Below, in pieces: positions 15,822-27,815 of a stretch of DNA of 64,000 nucleotides. The translations under genes and the position numbers were made by a program. This stretch comes from Nocardioides pini (GTDB taxonomy: Bacteria > Actinomycetota > Actinomycetes > Propionibacteriales > Nocardioidaceae): positions 675,838-739,837 of the forward strand of contig NZ_JAPPUX010000003.1 in the NCBI RefSeq assembly GCF_026712185.1, read 5' to 3'. The number at the start of each line of letters is the position of its first letter. The stretch's first letter is position 1. The notes below the pieces were generated by a model. It was not told where the DNA came from. It worked only from the letters and a program-made list of their open reading frames with translations, and did no database searches.

Positions 15822-16010
15822 ATGCACCCGTCCGTCTCGGGACTCCTCCTCCACCTGACAGCGGCACGGCCTCGCGACGATCGCGGTGACGTGCCCGGCT
15901 GGGTGATGGTCACCTTGATGACCGCCATCGTGGTCGCCGCGCTCACGCCCTTCGTCAGCGACGAGCTGCGCGCACTGCTGGCGCGGGCCTTCGCCATGGT
16001 CAGCGGCTAG
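15822..16010 (+). CDS. small Flp pilin-like membrane protein
   Basis: The 62-aa protein has a short N-terminal leader, the motif RGDVPGWVMVTLMTAIVVAA and a single transmembrane helix. This is the form of the small pilin-type subunit found right after tadC in actinobacterial clusters. It probably forms the Flp pilus shaft after prepilin peptidase cleavage, but the canonical Gly/x4/Glu cleavage site is not obvious. AAAGGA lies about 7 nt before ATG 15822. No dedicated prepilin peptidase gene is in the window. Confidence 0.75.
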   Translation: MHPSVSGLLLHLTAARPRDDRGDVPGWVMVTLMTAIVVAALTPFVSDELRALLARAFAMVSG

Positions 16011-16016
16011 GCCGGC

Positions 16017-16412
16017 GTGCCTCGCCGCGTTCGCACCAGCGAGCGCGGGGCTGCGGTCGTCGACTTCGTCCTCGTCCTGCTCGTCCTCCTGCCGCTGGTC
16101 ATCGGCATCCTCCAGCTCGCGCTGGTGCTCCACGTGCGCAACACCCTGGCCTCCGCTGCGGCGGAGGGCGCCCGGCACGCGGCGGTCGCCGGCTCGTCGG
16201 CGCCGGCCGGCCGCGCGAAGGTGCAGGAGCTGGTCAGCGGCGCCCTGTCGGCCGACTTCGTCCGCTCGGTGAGCGTACGACCGGCCCTCGTGGGCGGCGC
16301 CCCCGGCTACGAGGCGGTCGTCACCGCCGACGTGGGCCTGCTCGGCTTCGGGGGCGCAGGCGTCCCCATCCGCGTGTCCGGGCACGCCGTCGCCGAGGTG
16401 GCGCCACCGTGA
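16017..16412 (+). CDS. tadE: TadE-family pilus assembly protein
   Basis: The 131-aa pseudopilin-like protein has an N-terminal SERGAAVVDFVLVLLVLLPLVI segment. This is the TadE-like pattern of charged residues, then a hydrophobic helix with an acidic residue near its start. An extracytoplasmic domain (to residue 131) follows. The GTG start is only 6 nt after the previous stop. The stop is overlapped by the next GTG (16409). It acts as a minor pilin in Flp pilus assembly. Confidence 0.85.
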   Translation: MPRRVRTSERGAAVVDFVLVLLVLLPLVIGILQLALVLHVRNTLASAAAEGARHAAVAGSSAPAGRAKVQELVSGALSADFVRSVSVRPALVGGAPGYEAVVTADVGLLGFGGAGVPIRVSGHAVAEVAPP

Positions 16413-16888
16413 GCCGGCCGCGACAGGCCCCGCGGCGCGACGAGCAGGGCTCTGCGCTCGTCGAGCTCAGCTGGCTCGCGATCATCCTGCTGGTCCCGCT
16501 CGTCTGGATCGTCATCTCGGTCTTCGAGGTGCAGCAGGGCGCGTTCGCCACCAGCGCCGCTGCCCGCGCGGCCGGACGCGCCTACGCCCTGGCGCCGGAC
16601 GACGCCACGGGAGCGGCCCGCGCCGACGCTGTCGTACGACAGGTCCTCGCCGACCAGGGCACCCCCGGCCAGCGCGCCCGGGTCACCGTCACCTGCGACG
16701 CTCCCGCGGGGAACTGCCACGTCGGCACGTCGGTCATCACCGTCCGCGTCGACTCCGGCGTCGACCTGCCGTTCTTCCCGGCGATCCTCGGGAAGGGCGC
16801 CGCGAGCTTCTCGCTCGACGCCACCCACACGGTCCCGATCGGGCAGTACGTCGAGAGCGGGGCCGACGACCGCGAGGGTGACCGATGA
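16409..16888 (+). CDS. TadE-like minor pilin (TadF-type)
   Basis: The 159-aa protein has DEQGSALVELSWLAIILLVP at its N-terminus, again a pseudopilin helix with Glu at the early position. An extracytoplasmic domain with a Cys pair (VTCDAPAGNCHVG), possibly a disulfide, follows. It overlaps tadE upstream (GTGA) and the tadG-like gene downstream (ATGA at 16885), so all three are translationally coupled. A minor pilus subunit is the most likely role. Confidence 0.8.
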   Translation: MSRPRQAPRRDEQGSALVELSWLAIILLVPLVWIVISVFEVQQGAFATSAAARAAGRAYALAPDDATGAARADAVVRQVLADQGTPGQRARVTVTCDAPAGNCHVGTSVITVRVDSGVDLPFFPAILGKGAASFSLDATHTVPIGQYVESGADDREGDR

Positions 16889-17328
16889 GGCGGCGCGACG
16901 AGCACGGGCAGGTGACGCTCCTGATCATCGGGTTCGCCAGCATCCTGCTCATGGCGGTCGTCGTCGTCATCGACGCGTCGTCGGCGTACCTCCAACGGCA
17001 GGGCCTCGACAACCTCGCGGACGGCGCCGCCCTCTACGGCGCCGACCTCGGGTCTGCCGGCATCTACGAGCAGGGCCTGGACGGCGAGCGCCTCACCCAG
17101 CAGGAGGCAGCGGTCGAGGCCGCCGTGCGCGACTACCTCGCTCGCGCAGACGCAGTCCTGAGGTACCCCGGCATCGACGTCGGCGTGCGCGTCGACCCCG
17201 TCGGTCGTTCCGTCACCGTCCGGCTGAGCGCGCCTCTCGACCTGCCGCTCACCATCCCCGGCTCGCCGGGCAACCCGGTCGTCGGCGCCAGCAGCACCGC
17301 CGCCGTGACGGTGGTCCCCGGTGGCTGA
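16885..17328 (+). CDS. TadG-like pilus-associated protein (short)
   Basis: The 147-aa protein starts RRRDEHGQVTLLIIGFASIL, the putative Flp pilus-assembly TadG N-terminal pattern of a polar leader followed by a membrane helix. It continues RQGLDNLADGAALYGADLG, matching the helical region common in TadG-like proteins. A von Willebrand domain, present in long TadG proteins, is absent, which is usual for actinobacterial versions. It is last in the tad operon. Just downstream lie three 63-bp palindromic repeats that may end transcription. Confidence 0.8.
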   Translation: MRRRDEHGQVTLLIIGFASILLMAVVVVIDASSAYLQRQGLDNLADGAALYGADLGSAGIYEQGLDGERLTQQEAAVEAAVRDYLARADAVLRYPGIDVGVRVDPVGRSVTVRLSAPLDLPLTIPGSPGNPVVGASSTAAVTVVPGG

Positions 17329-17380
17329 GGGTGGGGATCAGGCACCGGAGGTCCGGGGTGGATCGTCCGGTGGCGCGTGG

Positions 17381-17554
17381 TGCTGCGTCATGCGAAGGCG
17401 TACCCATAGCGCCCGGTTCGTATGACGCTGGGGTGGGGGAGCGTGCTGCGTCATGCGAAGGCGTACCCATAGCGCCCGGTTCGTATGACGCTGGGGTGGG
17501 GGAGCGTGCTGCGTCATGCGAAGGCGCACCCATAGCCCCCGGTTCGTATGACGC
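17381..17554. repeat. 63-bp tandem repeat, three copies, each palindromic
   Basis: Direct copies begin at 17381, 17444 and 17507, an exact 63-bp period; the third is cut at about 48 bp and carries a few changes. Each unit contains imperfect inverted arms GCGTCATGCGAA and TTCGTATGACGC (11 of 12 pairs) around a 20-nt loop. Each copy could therefore form a cruciform or RNA hairpin. It occupies most of the 338-bp gap between the tad operon and glgX. Because 63 is a multiple of three, the repeat is also open in several frames, but no start or ribosome-binding site supports translation. Confidence 0.9.
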
Positions 17555-17654
17555 AGCGAGCGGGACTCGAGGCTGACGAGCGGCGGTCGGTGACGGTCGT
17601 CACCGCCCCACCCCATCAGATGGTCCGAAAGCAAGCCCGGGGCCACGCCGCCGG

Positions 17655-17660
17655 TAGTTT
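17655..17660 (+). promoter_or_regulatory. probable -10 element of glgX
   Basis: TAGTTT lies 6 nt before the glgX ATG at 17667. There is no Shine-Dalgarno sequence between, which suggests leaderless transcription of the glgX-treY-treZ operon. Confidence 0.45.
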
Positions 17661-17666
17661 CAAGCC

Positions 17667-19843
<2,177 letters not shown>

Positions 19844-19847
<4 letters not shown>

Positions 19848-22165
19848 CCGACGCACACCGAGACGACGCCGCCCAGCGTCGTACGCCGCACAGCACCTAC
19901 CGGCTGCAGGTCAGCCCCGACTTCACGCTCCACGACGCGGCGCGGGTGCTGCCCTACCTGCACGACCTCGGGGTCGACTGGGTCTACCTCTCGCCGCTGC
20001 TGGCCTCCGAGCCGGGCAGCACGCACGGCTACGACGTCGTCGCCTTCGACCACGTCGACCCCGAGCGGGGCGGCGAGGAGGGCCTGGCCGCGCTCTCGGC
20101 CGAGGCGCGTCGACTCGGGATGGGCGTGCTGGTCGACATCGTGCCCAACCACGTCGGCGTCGCCACGCCGTCGGAGGACCCGTGGTGGTGGGACGTGCTC
20201 AAGCTCGGGCGGGAGTCCGAGCACGCGAGCGCGTTCGACGTCGACTGGGCGGCCGGCGACGGCCGCATCGTGATCCCGGTCATCGGTGACCACGACGAGG
20301 GCGCGATCCGCATCGCCCGGTCGAAGAACGGGGAGGGCGAGGTCCGCTACCACGACCAGCGCTTCCCGATGGCGCCCGGCACCACGACGCTGGAGGAGCA
20401 GCACTACGAGCTGGTCAACTGGCGCGCGGCCGACGAGGACCTCAACTACCGGCGCTTCTTCGCCGTCAACACGCTCGCCGCGGTGCGCGTGGAGGACCCC
20501 GAGGTCTTCGCCGAGACCCACGTCGAGGTCAAGCGGTGGTTCGACGAGGGGCTCGTCGACGGGCTCCGCGTCGACCACCCCGACGGCCTGCGCGACCCCA
20601 AGCGCTACCTCGACGACCTCGCCGCCCTGACCGGCGGCGCCTACGTGCTCGTCGAGAAGATCCTCGAGCCCGGCGAGCACCTGCCCGCCGACTGGGCGAC
20701 CGCCGGCACCACCGGCTACGACGCGCTCGCGCTCATCGACCGGCTGCTCACCGACCCCGCCGGCGAGGCGCCGCTGACCGCGCTCGAGGACCGGCTCCGC
20801 GGCACGAGCGTGGACTGGGAGCAGATGGTCCACGACAACAAGCGCGCCGTGGCCGACGGCATCCTGCACTCCGAGGTCCTGCGCATCACCCGCGAGGTCG
20901 AGCGCGTGCTGGAGTCGCGGGAGGAGAGCGCCGACGAGGATGCCGTGGCCGACGCGGTCAGCGAGCTGCTCGCCTGCTTCCCGGTCTACCGCTCCTACCT
21001 GCCCGGGGGCCGCGACCACCTCGACCAGGCGTTCGCCCGCGCGCGGGAGCAGCGCGCCGACCTCGCGACGACGTACGACGTCCTCGAGCCGATCCTCCAC
21101 GACGAGTGGGGCCAGCCGGCCCGGCGCTTCCAGCAGACCTCCGGGATGGTCATGGCCAAGGGTGTCGAGGACTGCTCGTTCTACCGCTGGTCCCGGCTGA
21201 CCTCGCTCAACGAGGTCGGCGGAGACCCCTCGATCTTCGCGATCGGCGTCGACGACTGGCACGAGGCCATGGCGGCGCGGCAGCGCGACTGGCCCGACGC
21301 GATGGTCACCCTCTCGACCCACGACACCAAGCGCGGCGAGGACGTCCGCGCCCGCATCACCGTGCTGGCCGAGGAGCCGGGGCACTGGGAGCGCGCGCTC
21401 GACGAGCTGCTCCGCCTCGCGCCCGTCCCCGACGAGGGGTTCGGCTCGCTGCTGTGGCAGGCCGTGCTGGGCGCGTGGACGCCCGACCACCTGCCCGACC
21501 TCCGCGACCGGCTGCACGGCTACGCCGAGAAGGCGATGCGGGAGGCGGGCGACCGGACGACGTGGACCGAGCCCGACGAGGCGTACGAGTCGCAGGTGCA
21601 CGCCGCGGTCGACGCTGTCTTCGACTCCGAGGAGGTGCGGGCCGTGCTGGTCGACCTCGCCGCCCGCATCGACGCGCCCGCCCAGGCGAACTCGCTCGCG
21701 GCCAAGCTCCTCGCGATCACGATGCCGGGCGTGCCCGACGTCTACCAGGGCAGCGAGCTCTACGAGACCTCGCTCGTCGACCCCGACAACCGGCGGCCGG
21801 TCGACTTCGAGCACCGGGCCGCGGTGCTCGCCGGCACCGCCGAGGACGACGCCGCGACCAAGCTGCACGTCACCTGCACCGCCCTCACCCTCCGTCGCGA
21901 GAGGCCCGAGCTGTTCACCGGCTACACCCCGGTCACCGCCTCGGGGTCCGCCGCACCGCACGCGGTCGCCTTCGACCGCGGCGGCGCCATCGCGGTGGCC
22001 ACCCGCCTGCCCGTGGGGCTGGCCGCGGCCGGTGGCTGGGGCGACACCGCGCTCGACCTGCCCGAGGGCCGCTGGCACGACGTGCTGACCGGGCTCGACA
22101 CCGACGGCCGGCTGGACGCGCTGCTCGCCGTCCACCCGGTCGCCCTCCTGGTGCGGAAGGACTGA
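19844..22165 (+). CDS. treY: maltooligosyl trehalose synthase
   Basis: Converts the reducing-end alpha-1,4 bond of maltooligosaccharides to an alpha,alpha-1,1 bond, making maltooligosyltrehalose. The 773-aa product begins [20 protein letters not shown], the TreY signature. It has [40 protein letters not shown], the catalytic [29 protein letters not shown] [15 protein letters not shown] and [17 protein letters not shown]. The start is GTG 19844, overlapping the glgX stop; the open frame extends upstream without homology. One base separates its stop from treZ. Operon with glgX and treZ. Confidence 0.96.
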
Positions 22166-22166
22166 C

Positions 22167-23927
22167 ATGACCACCTCTCGGGGCTCTCGGGGTCCCTTCG
22201 ACGTCTGGGCACCGCGCCCGCAGCGGGTGCGGCTGGTCGTCGACGGCGACGGCGGTGGTGCCGTCGAGATGCAGCGCGGCGACGACGGGTGGTGGACGCC
22301 GGCCGAGGGCCTGCCGACCTGGGCCTCGGCGGACACCGTCGACTACGGCTACCTCCTCGACGACGCCCCCGACCCGCGCCCGGACCCGCGCTCGCGCCGC
22401 CAGCCCGGCGGCGTGCACGAGCTCTCCCGGCGCGAGCGGACGACGTACGAGTGGCAGGACGCCGCGTGGACCGGGCGCCAGCTGCCGGGGTCGGTGATCT
22501 ACGAGCTGCACGTCGGCACGTTCACGCCGGCGGGCACGCTCGACTCCGCGACCGAGCGGCTCGAGCACCTCGTCGACCTCGGTGTCGACCTCGTCGAGCT
22601 GCTGCCGGTCAACGCCTTCAACGGCACCCACAACTGGGGCTACGACGGTGTCGGCTGGTTCGCCGTGCACGAGCAGTACGGCGGCCCGGACGCCTACCGC
22701 CGCTTCGTCGACGCCTGCCACGCCGCGGGACTCGGGGTCGTGCAGGACGTCGTCCACAACCACCTCGGCCCGTCGGGCAACTACCTCCCGCTGTTCGGGC
22801 CCTATCTCAAGGCCGGCCGCAACACGTGGGGCGACCTGGTCAACCTCGACGGCGAGGGGTCGGCGGAGGTGCGCCGCTACATCCTCGACAACGTCCGGAT
22901 GTGGTTCGAGGACTACCACGTCGACGCGCTGCGGCTCGACGCCGTGCACGCGCTGCAGGACACCTCGCCGGTCCACCTCCTCGAGGAGATGGCGGTCGAG
23001 ACGGCCGCGCTGTCCGCGCACCTCCGCCGACCGCTCACCCTGATCGCCGAGTCCGACCTCAACGACACCCTCCTCGTCCGCCCGCGCGAGGCAGGCGGCC
23101 ACGGTCTCGACGCCCAGTGGAGCGACGACTTCCACCACGCCGTCCACGTCGCGCTGAGCGGCGAGACCACGGGCTACTACGCCGACTTCGAGCCGCTCGA
23201 GGCGCTGGCGAAGGTGTGCGAGAAGGGCTTCTTCCACGACGGCACGTTCTCGTCGTTCCGCGAGCGCGACCACGGTGCGCCGGTCGACACCGAGCACATG
23301 CCCACCTGGCGGCTCGTCGTCGCCAACCAGAACCACGACCAGGTCGGCAACCGCGCCCGCGGCGACCGGCTCGCCGAGCACCTCGACGACGACCAGCTCG
23401 CGTGCGCCGCGCTGCTGACGCTCGCCGGGCCGTTCACCCCGATGCTGTTCATGGGGGAGGAGTGGGCCGCCTCGACGCCGTTCGCGTTCTTCACCTCCCA
23501 CCCCGAGCCCGAGCTCGGGACGGCGACCGCCGAGGGCCGGATCGCGGAGTTCGAGCGGATGGGCTGGGACCCCGACGAGGTCCTCGACCCCCAGGACCCC
23601 GAGACGTTCCGCCGGTCGAAGCTGGACTGGGCCGAGCTGGGGACGGGGCGCCACGCGGTGGTGCTCGACTGCTACCGGCGGCTCGGCCGGCTGCGCCGCG
23701 AGCTGCCCCAGCTGACCGACCCGGCCTTCGGGTCGGTCTCGTGCAGCGTCGACGGCCGCCTGTTCACCATGCGGCGCGGCGACCTGCTCGTCCTCGTCAA
23801 CGCCGGCGAGACCGAGGTGTCGGTGCCGGTCGACGCCCGCGAGGTCCTCTTCGAGACGCCCTCCGGCGTCGACCTCGACGACAGCGCGGTCGTCCTCCCG
23901 CCGCACGCCGGCGCGCTCCTGCGCTGA
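22167..23927 (+). CDS. treZ: maltooligosyl trehalose trehalohydrolase
   Basis: Releases trehalose from maltooligosyltrehalose, the last step of the TreX/Y/Z route. The 586-aa GH13 product has an N-terminal beta-sandwich ([20 protein letters not shown]). It then has [55 protein letters not shown] with the catalytic Asp, [10 protein letters not shown] with the catalytic Glu, and [35 protein letters not shown] is typical of TreZ. ATG 22167 follows the treY stop by one base. The trehalose made probably serves as osmoprotectant and stress sugar. Confidence 0.96.
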   Translation: MTTSRGSRGPFDVWAPRPQRVRLVVDGDGGGAVEMQRGDDGWWTPAEGLPTWASADTVDYGYLLDDAPDPRPDPRSRRQPGGVHELSRRERTTYEWQDAAWTGRQLPGSVIYELHVGTFTPAGTLDSATERLEHLVDLGVDLVELLPVNAFNGTHNWGYDGVGWFAVHEQYGGPDAYRRFVDACHAAGLGVVQDVVHNHLGPSGNYLPLFGPYLKAGRNTWGDLVNLDGEGSAEVRRYILDNVRMWFEDYHVDALRLDAVHALQDTSPVHLLEEMAVETAALSAHLRRPLTLIAESDLNDTLLVRPREAGGHGLDAQWSDDFHHAVHVALSGETTGYYADFEPLEALAKVCEKGFFHDGTFSSFRERDHGAPVDTEHMPTWRLVVANQNHDQVGNRARGDRLAEHLDDDQLACAALLTLAGPFTPMLFMGEEWAASTPFAFFTSHPEPELGTATAEGRIAEFERMGWDPDEVLDPQDPETFRRSKLDWAELGTGRHAVVLDCYRRLGRLRRELPQLTDPAFGSVSCSVDGRLFTMRRGDLLVLVNAGETEVSVPVDAREVLFETPSGVDLDDSAVVLPPHAGALLR

Positions 23928-24057
23928 CGCACGACGAGGGTCCCGCGAGGTCGGGCCCAACGCCTCATGACGTACGACGGCGGGCGCACGAGGCTGGAGA
24001 TGCCAACCCACGCGCGTCGTGGAACCCGCCATGGCGCGCACCAGAAGGGAGCTCGTC

Positions 24058-24873
24058 ATGAATCGCATCGCCCGCGTCGCTTGCGTCGCGGCCGCCGCAC
24101 TGGCACTGGTGTCACCGACGCCGATCGCGTCTGCCTCACCGGCTGCTGACCCCGGCACCCGCCAGGTCGCCCACGCCGCCCAGACCTACAAGGTCGTGGC
24201 CAGCATCAACACGTCCGAGGCGGCCGCCGGCGAGGACACCGTCCGCATCACGGGCAAGGTGAAGCCCAGGGCCGCGGGCCAGAAGGTCGTCCTCCAGCAG
24301 CGTCCCGAGGGGTCGAACCGCTGGCGGAAGTCCGGCACGGCGAAGGTCACGTCGTCCGGCAGGTTCGTGCTGACGGACGAGCCCAGTCGGCCCGGCGTGC
24401 GGTTCTACCGCGTGCTCAAGCCCGGGGGTGACGGCGTCAAGGCCGGCACCAGCCGCGAGCTCCAGCTCGACGTGTGGGGCTGGTACAGCCTGGCCATCAG
24501 GCAGGTAGGCGCCAACTCGGGGGTCCTCGTGGGCGCCTACACGCAGTTCGGCGCCGAGCCCTACTACTCCAGCCTCGTGCAGCAGACGGCAGGCACGCCC
24601 GGCTACGTCGAGTACACCCTGGGCAGGAAGGCCCGCAGCCTGCGCGGGACCTACGCGCTGACCGATGACTCCACCACCGGCGCGTCCGGCTCGGTCACGG
24701 TCTCGGTGGACGGCACCGCCGTGGTGACGCACCCGCTGGCCACGGGGACCATCGTCGAGGACTACGTCATCGACGTGCGCAACGCCTTCCGCGTGCGGTT
24801 CGACCTCGTCGGCTCGGCGACCCCGGCCGGCCGGTCCGCCGTGGGTGACCCGGAGGTTCTCCTCCTGCCGTGA
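24058..24873 (+). CDS. secreted protein of unknown function (paralogue A)
   Basis: The 271-aa product has a clear signal peptide (to about residue 28, ALA-type cleavage near SASPAAD). An Ig-like/beta-sandwich segment follows (YKVVASINTSEAAAGEDTVR, then ITGKVKPRAAGQKVVLQQRP). The C-terminal domain (about 130-271: YVEYTLGRKARSLRGTYALT, then GSVTVSVDGTAVVTHPL) resembles NPCBM-type carbohydrate-binding modules; this is inference from pattern only. It is paralogous along its whole length to the next gene. Unlike it, this protein lacks the two C-terminal cysteines. ATG 24058 is preceded by AAGGGAG; the longer frame is rejected because it would bury the signal peptide. Confidence 0.8.
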   Translation: MNRIARVACVAAAALALVSPTPIASASPAADPGTRQVAHAAQTYKVVASINTSEAAAGEDTVRITGKVKPRAAGQKVVLQQRPEGSNRWRKSGTAKVTSSGRFVLTDEPSRPGVRFYRVLKPGGDGVKAGTSRELQLDVWGWYSLAIRQVGANSGVLVGAYTQFGAEPYYSSLVQQTAGTPGYVEYTLGRKARSLRGTYALTDDSTTGASGSVTVSVDGTAVVTHPLATGTIVEDYVIDVRNAFRVRFDLVGSATPAGRSAVGDPEVLLLP

Positions 24874-24887
24874 CGCCCGGCGACGCT

Positions 24888-24915
24888 GTCGGCGGATCCT
24901 CGGGGATCCGCCGAC
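24888..24915. terminator. stem-loop between the two secreted-protein genes
   Basis: Perfect 12-bp inverted repeat GTCGGCGGATCC / GGATCCGCCGAC with a TCGG loop, 15 nt after the stop of paralogue A. AACTTTCT follows, so this is probably an intrinsic-type terminator or processing hairpin. The downstream paralogue therefore likely has its own promoter. Confidence 0.7.
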
Positions 24916-24987
24916 AACTTTCTGGTGGGGGCTCGCGTCTCCCTCGTGAACGGCCCGCTCCCGGGCCCACACGACGGGGAAAGAACC

Positions 24988-25770
24988 ATGAACCGCTTGA
25001 CCGCACTGGCCGCCACCGTGGCCCTCGCCGCCGGCTCGCTGGCGCTCACCACGCCGACGCAGGCGGCGCCCGCGAAGGCGCAGGCCTACAAGGTCACCGC
25101 CAAGGCCAACATCGAGGTCGCCGTCGCCAAGGAGGACACCGTCAAGGTCAAGGGTCGCGTCACGCCCAAGGCCGCCGGCGAGAAGGTCGTCCTGCAGCAG
25201 CGCGTGGGCAACAAGAAGTCGTGGAAGTCCACGGGCAACGCCAAGATCAAGAAGAACGGCACCTACGTCCTCAAGGACAAGCCCTCCACCCAGGGCCCGC
25301 GCGAGTACCGCGTGCTCAAGCCGGCCTCGAAGGGCCTGCAGAAGGGCTACAGCAAGGCCCTTCCCGTCGAGGTCTACAAGTGGGAGAAGCTGGTCTACCG
25401 CCTCAGCGGCCCCCGCGTGAACGTCGAGCCTGCGGGCGTCCTCATCGGCGCCGAGTACTTCGGCCAGAGCCTGGCGACCACGACCTCGGGCACGCCGTCG
25501 TCGGTGGAGTACACCCTCGGGCGCAAGTGCACCGACCTGCGCGCGACGTACGCCCTCACCGACAGCTCCGCCACCGGCTCCAGCGGCGCCGTGACGGTCA
25601 CCGCCGACGGTGCCGTGCTCGCCACGCACCCGCTGGCCGTCGGCACCGTGATCGCCGACGAGGTCCTCGACGTCTCCGACGTCTTCCGCCTCAAGGTCGA
25701 CCTGACCACCTCCGCGACCCCGGCCGCCGTCGCCGCCGTCGCGACGCCCGAGGTGCTCTGCACGCGCTGA
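24988..25770 (+). CDS. secreted protein of unknown function (paralogue B)
   Basis: The 260-aa product has a signal peptide (MNRLTALAATVALAAGSLAL, cleavage after TQA). It has the same two-domain layout as the upstream paralogue: YKVTAKANIEVAVAKEDTVK and VLQQRVGNKKSWKSTGNAKI, then EYTLGRKCTDLRATYALTDS and VTVTADGAVLATHPLAVGTV. Two cysteines (in GRKCTDL and the final EVLCTR) could form a disulfide; both are absent from paralogue A. The start is ATG 24988 with GGGGAAAG upstream. The C-terminal domain resembles NPCBM carbohydrate-binding modules, so a wall- or glycan-binding role is possible but unproven. Confidence 0.8.
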   Translation: MNRLTALAATVALAAGSLALTTPTQAAPAKAQAYKVTAKANIEVAVAKEDTVKVKGRVTPKAAGEKVVLQQRVGNKKSWKSTGNAKIKKNGTYVLKDKPSTQGPREYRVLKPASKGLQKGYSKALPVEVYKWEKLVYRLSGPRVNVEPAGVLIGAEYFGQSLATTTSGTPSSVEYTLGRKCTDLRATYALTDSSATGSSGAVTVTADGAVLATHPLAVGTVIADEVLDVSDVFRLKVDLTTSATPAAVAAVATPEVLCTR

Positions 25771-25893
25771 CGCGCACCCGTTCCGCAGCGGCGGGCACGA
25801 CCGGATTCACAGGCCCGGGCGTGCTCGCCGCTGCCGTTCGTCCGAACCTCTGCTTTCGACACCCTTCCCGCGTGAGCCGTACTGTTGCTCCTT

Positions 25894-27009
25894 GTGGCAG
25901 GCATCGACTTCGACGTAGAGATCAAGCAGCTCAAGGCGACCATGAAGACCATCGGTCAGGTCCTCGACCTCGACAAGATGCGCGGTGAGATCGCCGACCT
26001 GGGCGAGCAGGTCGCCGCGCCGGACCTGTGGGACGACCAGGCCAACGCCACCCGCGTGACCGGGCGCCTCTCCGCCCTGCAAGGCGAGCTCGACCGCTAC
26101 ACCGGTCTCGAGACCCGCATCGAGGACCTCGGCCTCATGGTCGAGATGGCCCGGGAGGAGGGCGACGCCGACACGCTCGCCGACTCCGAGGCCGAGCTCG
26201 GCCGCATCAAGAAGGCCGTCGAGTCGCTCGAGATCCGCACCCTGCTGTCGGGGGAGTACGACGAGCGCGAGGCGATCGTGACGATCCGCTCGGGCGCCGG
26301 AGGTGTGGACGCCGCCGACTTCGCCGAGATGCTCATGCGGATGTACACGCGCTGGGCCGAGCAGCACAAGTACGGCGTCGAGGTCTACGACGTGTCCTAC
26401 GCCGAGGAGGCGGGCATCAAGTCCGCCGAGTTCGCCATCCACGCCCCCTACGCCTACGGCACCCTCTCGGTCGAGGCCGGCACCCACCGCCTCGTGCGGA
26501 TCAGCCCGTTCGACAACCAGGGCCGCCGCCAGACCTCCTTCGCCGCCGTGGAGGTCGTGCCCGTCCTCGAGCAGACCGACGAGATCGAGGTCGACGAGAA
26601 CGACATCCGCACCGACGTCTTCCGCTCCGGCGGCCCCGGCGGCCAGTCGGTCAACACCACCGACTCCGCGGTCCGCCTCACCCACATCCCCACCGGCATC
26701 GTGGTCTCCTGCCAGAACGAGAAGTCGCAGCTGCAGAACAAGGCGTCGGCCATGGTCGTGCTCAAGGCCAAGCTGCTGGCGAAGAAGAAGGAAGAGGAAG
26801 CCGCCCTCAAGAAGGACCTCAAGGGCGACGTCGCGGCCAGCTGGGGCGACCAGATGCGCAACTACGTCCTCAACCCCTACCAGATCGTCAAGGACCTCCG
26901 GACCGGCCACGAGTCCGGCAACCCGAGCGCGGTCTTCGACGGCGACCTCGACGACTTCATGGAGGCCGGGATCCGCTGGCGCCGCGGGGCGGAGAAGGTC
27001 GACGCCTGA
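25894..27009 (+). CDS. prfB: peptide chain release factor 2
   Basis: Recognises UGA and UAA stop codons and triggers peptide release. The 371-aa product has the SPF recognition motif ([16 protein letters not shown]) and the catalytic GGQ ([20 protein letters not shown]; Gln about 251). The N-terminal helical domain starts [20 protein letters not shown]. There is no in-frame TGA or CTTTGA frameshift site near codon 25, so the autoregulatory frameshift of many bacteria is absent, as is usual in Actinobacteria. GTG 25894 is chosen over TTG 25885; TACTGT lies 8 nt before the GTG. It is the first gene of prfB-ftsE-ftsX-M23-smpB. Confidence 0.97.
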   Translation: MAGIDFDVEIKQLKATMKTIGQVLDLDKMRGEIADLGEQVAAPDLWDDQANATRVTGRLSALQGELDRYTGLETRIEDLGLMVEMAREEGDADTLADSEAELGRIKKAVESLEIRTLLSGEYDEREAIVTIRSGAGGVDAADFAEMLMRMYTRWAEQHKYGVEVYDVSYAEEAGIKSAEFAIHAPYAYGTLSVEAGTHRLVRISPFDNQGRRQTSFAAVEVVPVLEQTDEIEVDENDIRTDVFRSGGPGGQSVNTTDSAVRLTHIPTGIVVSCQNEKSQLQNKASAMVVLKAKLLAKKKEEEAALKKDLKGDVAASWGDQMRNYVLNPYQIVKDLRTGHESGNPSAVFDGDLDDFMEAGIRWRRGAEKVDA

Positions 27010-27043
27010 GGCGGCGATTCGCCGATCGCGTCCACCCCTCACG

Positions 27044-27049
27044 TAGCCT
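27044..27049 (+). promoter_or_regulatory. probable -10 element of ftsE
   Basis: TAGCCT lies 7 nt before the ftsE GTG at 27057, with no ribosome-binding site between. The same layout precedes the gene at 58106 on the other strand. It suggests a leaderless ftsE transcript in addition to any read-through from prfB. Confidence 0.45.
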
Positions 27050-27056
27050 CGACGCC

Positions 27057-27746
27057 GTGATTCGCTTCGAGAAGGTCACCAAGACCTATCCCGGCCACCC
27101 CCACCCCGCGCTCGACAACGTGTCCGTCGACGTCGAGAAGGGGGAGTTCGTCTTCCTCGTGGGCTCCTCGGGCTCGGGCAAGTCGACCTTCCTGCGCCTG
27201 GTGCTCCGCGAGTACCGCCCGACCACCGGCCGCGTCTACGTCGCCGGGAAGGAGATCAACCGGCTGGCCGGCTGGAAGGTGCCGCGGCTGCGCCGCGACA
27301 TCGGCACGGTCTTCCAGGACTTCCGCCTGCTGCCCAACAAGACCGTGACGGAGAACGTCGCGTTCGCGCTCCAGGTGATCGGCAAGTCCCGCAAGGAGAT
27401 CAAGGACGTCGTCCCCGAGACGCTCGAGCTGGTGGGCCTGAGCGGCAAGGGCGACCGGATGCCCGACGAGCTCTCCGGTGGCGAGCAGCAGCGCGTCGCC
27501 GTGGCGCGGGCGTTCGTCAACCGGCCGATGATCCTCATCGCCGACGAGCCCACCGGAAACCTCGACCCCACGACCTCGGTCGGGATCATGAAGCTCCTCG
27601 ACCGGATCAACCGCACCGGCACCACCGTCGTGATGGCCACGCACGACGCCGGCATCGTCGACCAGATGCGCAAGCGCGTCATCGAGCTCGACAACGGCCA
27701 CGTCGTGCGCGACCAGGCGCAGGGCGTCTACGGCCACCAGAACTGA
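27057..27746 (+). CDS. ftsE: cell division ATP-binding protein FtsE
   Basis: ABC ATPase that with FtsX controls peptidoglycan hydrolases at the division site. The 229-aa product has Walker [10 protein letters not shown] (Lys about 42), the Q-loop in [20 protein letters not shown], the [14 protein letters not shown] signature, Walker [13 protein letters not shown] and the switch His in MATHD. These are FtsE-typical. The GTG start at 27057 gives [13 protein letters not shown]. ftsX follows after a 69-bp spacer that contains a small GC-rich inverted repeat. Confidence 0.97.
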   Translation: MIRFEKVTKTYPGHPHPALDNVSVDVEKGEFVFLVGSSGSGKSTFLRLVLREYRPTTGRVYVAGKEINRLAGWKVPRLRRDIGTVFQDFRLLPNKTVTENVAFALQVIGKSRKEIKDVVPETLELVGLSGKGDRMPDELSGGEQQRVAVARAFVNRPMILIADEPTGNLDPTTSVGIMKLLDRINRTGTTVVMATHDAGIVDQMRKRVIELDNGHVVRDQAQGVYGHQN

Positions 27747-27815
27747 CGCAGAACTGACGCGGGCCGCCGGCCCGGACCCGATCCGCCTCCCCGAACGAAT
27801 CGAGACCCCCACTCC

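Noticed and set aside
17381..17554. CRISPR-like array
   Set aside because: The repeats are contiguous with a fixed 63-bp period and have no unique spacers; no cas genes are present.
25894..26010. programmed frameshift in prfB
   Set aside because: The frame is continuous from GTG 25894 with no internal TGA or CTTTGA motif.
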